64,000 nucleotides of DNA. It comes from Cyanoderma ruficeps. Lineage: Eukaryota > Chordata > Aves > Passeriformes > Timaliidae. A program made the translations under genes and the position numbers. The stretch is taken from positions 28,015 to 92,014 of the forward strand of contig VZDJ01000043.1 in assembly GCA_008694505.1 (NCBI GenBank), written 5' to 3'. The notes beneath the pieces are model-generated. The model was given only the letters and a program-made list of their open reading frames with translations. It was not told where the DNA came from and did no database searches. Numbering within the stretch: the first letter of the stretch is position 1; the number at the start of each line of letters is the position of its first letter. Shown here piece after piece: positions 60,113 to 64,000 of the stretch.

Positions 60113-62426
60113 AGAAAATGACATGGAGGAGCAACGCACTCTCCCATTGTACCCAAAAAAGCACAAAAACAAATGGCTACTCACCCTGTGGTATAGCAAC
60201 ATACCTCTGAGTGATTAATGAATTTTTTTCAGTGTAACAGCCAGTATAAAATAGTTGGGAGGTTCTGGTTTGGCTTGACTCACAGCTGAATATGATTTTG
60301 TTTTGGCAAAACAACAAAAATGGTTTGTGTTGACTCAAAATATTACATCAAACTGAAGTGAGTCCTCCCTGCTCCATTTCTCCCGCACTGTAAAAAAATG
60401 ATGAGACTAATTTGAATTACATCTTGTTTATTAAGATACTAAACCCGAAGTATGCCTGGCTGTGAAAAAAGCCCTCAGTGGTAGACACAAAACTTAAAGT
60501 TAAATTTTATGCATCTGAGGTCCATGCCAAGTGACTGGGCAAGTTTCAGTAGCACCTCATCAACTGAATTTTGAAGTAGTAGAACAAATATGAAACATTA
60601 CAGGGAAGTTACTTTTATTACCAACTTCAATTTTTCTATTAAAACAGTAAAACTAATAGAAAAACATAATAGGAAAGCTTGGGAAGACTTGATTTTGAAG
60701 GGTGAAAGCAGAGTTAGTGCTCTACTAAGTCATATGACCACATTCTCTACTCTGTGGAGACACAGGCAGACATTGATCAAAACCCTTTATTTTCTCAAAC
60801 ATAAAACCACCAAAAAATTCCTTTAAAGTATATATTAACCACATTGCTGTGGGGGAAAAAAAAAAAAAACCAAACCCAAACTGGTAGTTGCTCTTCTGTG
60901 TGAGATTATTAATGTCAATGTTGCCTATTATAGTCCATAGTGCTGTGGGGACTTCAGATGCTGATGGTGGCTGGGTCCTTTCCAGCTCAGAGGTACAAAA
61001 TAGTTTCATTTTGAGGTCCAAAAATGTTTTTTGTAGCCAAAGTAAAAAAGAAATACATTTGGGGATGGGGAGGGATGACACTGGACAATGGCAGAGAGGA
61101 AGGAAAGACACATGGTCAAAAAAATCACTTCAACTAATTTGAAAGACCTGTGGAAAATTGTAGCACTTGATGAATGCTCAAGAGTACCCGTCTTTCATTT
61201 GGGTTTATTTCTGACTTTCTGGCTGCTTCCGTTCCAGTGTCAATTTAAGCTCTTGCACTGATGACCATGATTCAGGATTGGATAATATCTGTGGACCAAT
61301 GATGGTGTTGTAGAGGCACTGAGAATAGGAAACTTTGTTGTACCAACAATAACAAGAATGACTAAACCTAGGCAAAATATTTCCCATCCTTAAAGTTAAG
61401 GAATAAACTTTTTTCTTCTATTTCATTAAGAACTTCGAATTTCTCCGATAACTGGATTATTGCTGCCTAAATTTATTCTGTCTCATTTGTAAAGACATTG
61501 ATTGACTTTTTTTAAAAAAAATGACCTTTTACTCACGTCTAGCTTTTATGTATGAATCGAGTATTTTTTCCTTTTTTTTTCTACTATTAACTCTATATGT
61601 GTCACCTACAAAGTTTAAAAACAGAAATAAGCTAAATGCCCAACTTTAGACAATTTCTAGTCCTATTTTAAATACAGCATCCAGATATCATGAACTGTTT
61701 TGATATTAGTCATTCTGCTATTTTGGCAGTAAAATTTTTCTTGAAAACTAAAGTCCTGCTCAACTTTGAATGTTTGCTAGAATGTTCTAATCTCTGCTAG
61801 AACATTTTGATCTCTGAACCCCTTCAGAAATTCTCCTGCATTTCTGAGAGTGCTTCAGACCATTCTGAGGCATCCTGAAAAATTCTTCCTGAAATTCTTG
61901 CTTTCTTGTGCAGAAGCATTATGTTTTGCCTTTGCCCTGCATAATTAGTGCACCCAGAATCGGGTTTTCCTCCTTCACTGAGTGCTTTGATGCAAGTCCT
62001 TGCACCTAGAAATAGTCACTAGGACAAGGCAAACATCAGAAATCACTTATTTCTGTTCTAATTGATCCTTGCCTGAGATGTATTAACTGCTCTGAGTATT
62101 TGGAAAAAACAGAAATTAATGCTTCTAAAAAATCTCAAAAGTTGTTGCTTTTTTAAAATAAGATGCAATTTTTTCATCGTTGGAGAAAAAGGAAAAAAAT
62201 GGGCATGTTAAAGCAACAGATCTCTTAATTTTTCTTGGAAGACGTATGTTCGTAAATCTGAACCAGGAACTATCTGGACTACAATAATGACTATTATTTT
62301 TAATAATAAGCCTATCAGCATAAAATAAGAATATTGGGACACTTAATTTTACAAGGAGATCTCTTTTTAGGACGGTTACTCCTCTAATATATGCTACTTT
62401 GCTCTGTGTAACTGCAAATACCTTAC

Positions 62427-62504
62427 TGAAGAGATCAATCCCGTGTTTTTTGGTTTTTTTTTTAAATCTGTTTATGAAAGATGTAATTTTCATCATCATA
62501 TCTT
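62427..62504 (-). CDS. candidate exon, K-rich
   Basis: A 78-base segment between GAGCTTTTGCAG and CTTCA|GTAAGG: two bases, 25 codons, one base. It reads DMMMKITSFINRFKKK, then TKKHGIDLF. The lysine run comes from an A-rich codon run, which weakens the coding argument, but both splice sites are good. It would lie two-thirds of a kilobase downstream of the candidate at 63322-63544; their phases do not join directly, so another exon would be needed. Confidence 0.38.
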
Positions 62505-62537
62505 CTGCAAAAGCTCAGATAAGACAATTATGTCTCA

Positions 62538-62662
62538 GGTTTGTTTTTTGGTTTTGGGGTTTTTTTGGTTTTGTTGGTGGTTTTTGGTTTTGGTAGGTTT
62601 TTTTGGTTGGTTGGTTTGTTGGTTTGGGTTTTGGGGATTTTTGTTTCTTTGGGTTTTTTAAC
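62538..62662 (+). repeat. G/T-rich low-complexity island, (GGTTTT)-like
   Basis: About 125 bases of TTTGG, GGTTTT and TTGGTTGG units with almost no A or C. The frames in it (GFGVFLVLLV and similar) are composition artefacts. It is the strand opposite of the A/C-rich islands elsewhere. Confidence 0.9.
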
Positions 62663-63321
62663 TTCTGTAAATATGTTTTCAATAAACCCATTAACTAACA
62701 AAGAAATTAAAACAACCCAATCTATTGTGCAACTGTGTTAAAAACAGGTCAGTTCTAAAGAAATATGTGGTTGTTTTAAACTGAGCCAGTTTGGCTGTGA
62801 CCTGCAAATGGCATGTGTTGGATGTGTTTTGCATAACGTGGATATAAAAACAGAAGTAGCAATTAAAGCTTGAGGTACTTCCAGTTTTGAATTTCTGTAT
62901 TTGTGACCTGCAGACTGCTGGTGGCACCCATTAGCAAGGCCACAATTGATGCTTTCAGTTGATCATTGACTGGAGGTGTGAGGGTTATTCAGTGAACTTC
63001 CTTCTGGGTGAGAGTGGTTTCTGATGCTGAAACTTTGGGTGCTGATGATTTAAATCCAGATATTTTGACAGTTTATTTCATAGAGGGCTCAAAGCATCTT
63101 AGCCCAAGACTAAGCAGAGTTCGGGCATGCTAGCTGAAGAGAGGACAGTTGTTAGTGCTGCTGTGCTTGGCTTCCAACAGGCAAAAGGAATGTAGAGAAG
63201 ATGGCACATTCACAAAATTCACTGCAAATTAAAGGAAAGGAGAAATTCAGATTTGAGAGGTGTCCAGTTTTTGAGAGATACTGGTTGTTTAGCACAGTTA
63301 GTCAGAGACTTGCTGCTCTAC

Positions 63322-63544
63322 CACTCTACTAAGCTATTTATTTTAGTAAATTTGATGCCTGAGATTTCTATGGGAAACCTAGGGTTGAGCCTGGAGAAGG
63401 GGGAATCTGTGACTCCTGGAAGGGTGTGAGAATATTCATGCAGTATCTTCTTTAATACTGTATTCAATCTTTCATGCAAACCATTAACCACAGCCTCAAG
63501 CTGGAATTTTATCAACTGTAATTTTGCAAACTTGTACTGCAGGG
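63322..63544 (-). CDS. coding exon candidate, helical peptide
   Basis: About 223 bases open after a very good acceptor (CCTATTATTTTTACCTCTTTAG). The peptide runs LQYKFAKLQLIKFQLEAVVN, then GLHERLNTVLKKILHEYSHT, then LPGVTDSPFSRLNPRFPIEI. The first 45 residues have a heptad-like spacing of L, I and V and could form coiled coil or helical bundle; the rest is proline-containing linker. The donor is uncertain (GTAGAG at 63320-63321 or 63328-63329), and the frame stops at 63318-63320, so it could also be a last exon. Not recognised. Confidence 0.45.
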
Positions 63545-63954
63545 CTAAAGAGGTAAAAATAATAGGAACATCAAGGGTTTTTTGAGGCAGCATGCATGAT
63601 CTGCTTGTGCAGACCAAAGAAGGATCAGAAAAGAGCTGTGAGACGAGGCAGGACCTCTTCCAAAAATAGCCAGGGTGATTGTGTGCACAGAGCCAGGTGT
63701 CAGCTTTGCTGCTACTGAAACAAATTTGTACTAAATACAAGAATTACCAGTAATTTCTCTGGTATTGGAGACCTTGAAGACCAGTCTAAAGAATTAATTG
63801 TGTTCTTAGATATAGCTGATCCTTCCTCTAGCAAGGAAAAATAAAGGGGCCACCTGCTAGAGTTAAGCTGATCACTGATGTTCTCCATAGACTCAATTTT
63901 TCATAAATCTGAATGTGGTTTTCTACATGAAAGGCCTACTAGGAAAATAGCAAA

Positions 63955-64000
63955 CCAAAAAAAACCAACAAAAAACACCCACAGCCCAACAAAAACAAAA
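63955..64000 (+). repeat. A/C-rich low-complexity island at the right edge
   Basis: CCAAAAAAAACC, CAACAAAAAACACCC and CAACAAAAACAAAA units, cut by the end of the window. Confidence 0.88.

Larger units (their letters stand above)
57761..62426. other. stretch without supported genes
   Basis: Holds the CCAA array and following A/C-rich sequence, an (AAAC)n run at 60089-60112 and an A-run at about 60855. A minus-strand frame at 61205-61387 (LYNTIIGPQILSNPESW, then VQELKLTLERKQPE) looks protein-like but has only weak splice sites and is not called. Confidence 0.45.

Noticed and set aside
61205..61387. 60-codon minus-strand frame ending VQELKLTLERKQPE
   Set aside because: Only weak splice sites; not distinguishable from chance.
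61779..61812. Imperfect duplicate 'gctagaatgttctaatctct / gctagaacattttgatctct', with GAAnnTTC resembling a heat-shock element
   Set aside because: Short, imperfect and with no promoter nearby; no support for function.

Overview
The window looks like nuclear DNA from a bird, probably a songbird. It contains CR1 LINE 3' ends with the usual (ATTCTATG)-type tail, much older CR1 remnants, solo LTRs of bird endogenous retroviruses, many short A/C-rich or G/T-rich islands, and very little coding sequence. Nothing resembles a bacterial operon, phage, CRISPR array or plasmid. Most long open frames are chance frames. N-runs or single Ns occur at 2256-2307, 23997-23998, 45770-45800, 57237 and 58681.

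The main signal is a set of exon-like segments on the minus strand, running from about 63.5 kb down to the left edge. The best are 4516-4764, 4928-4980, 11392-11635, 15507-15689, 22307-22677, 24693-24776 and 63322-63544. Each has an open frame between an AG acceptor and a GT donor, and several neighbours join in phase: 24693-24776 to 22307-22677, and 9744-9797 to 4928-4980 to 4516-4764 to 334-436 to 77-130. I read these as exons of one large minus-strand gene entering at the right edge and leaving at the left, although two genes are possible. I cannot name the protein. Repeated 'PDG', 'DEDG' and 'LDG' turns recall the SPAG17 and FAM194-domain (ERICH6, C3orf20) families of sperm and cilium proteins, but that is only an impression. 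Shorter candidates (about 40-80 bases) are listed with low confidence, because such segments also arise by chance.

Layout from left to right: 0-5 kb holds candidate 3' exons, an assembly gap bordered by a Tn5/Nextera adapter remnant, and an old CR1. 5-25 kb holds the densest exon candidates plus a (GATGA)n microsatellite. 25-38 kb is mainly intron-like, with two CR1 pieces. 38-41 kb holds two LTRs of different families. 41-52 kb is almost empty apart from simple repeats, a gap and a hairpin. 52-58 kb holds a well-bounded solo LTR, a CR1 and a few short exon candidates. 58-64 kb holds simple repeats and two better exon candidates. The two clearest LTRs lie in the same sense as the proposed gene.
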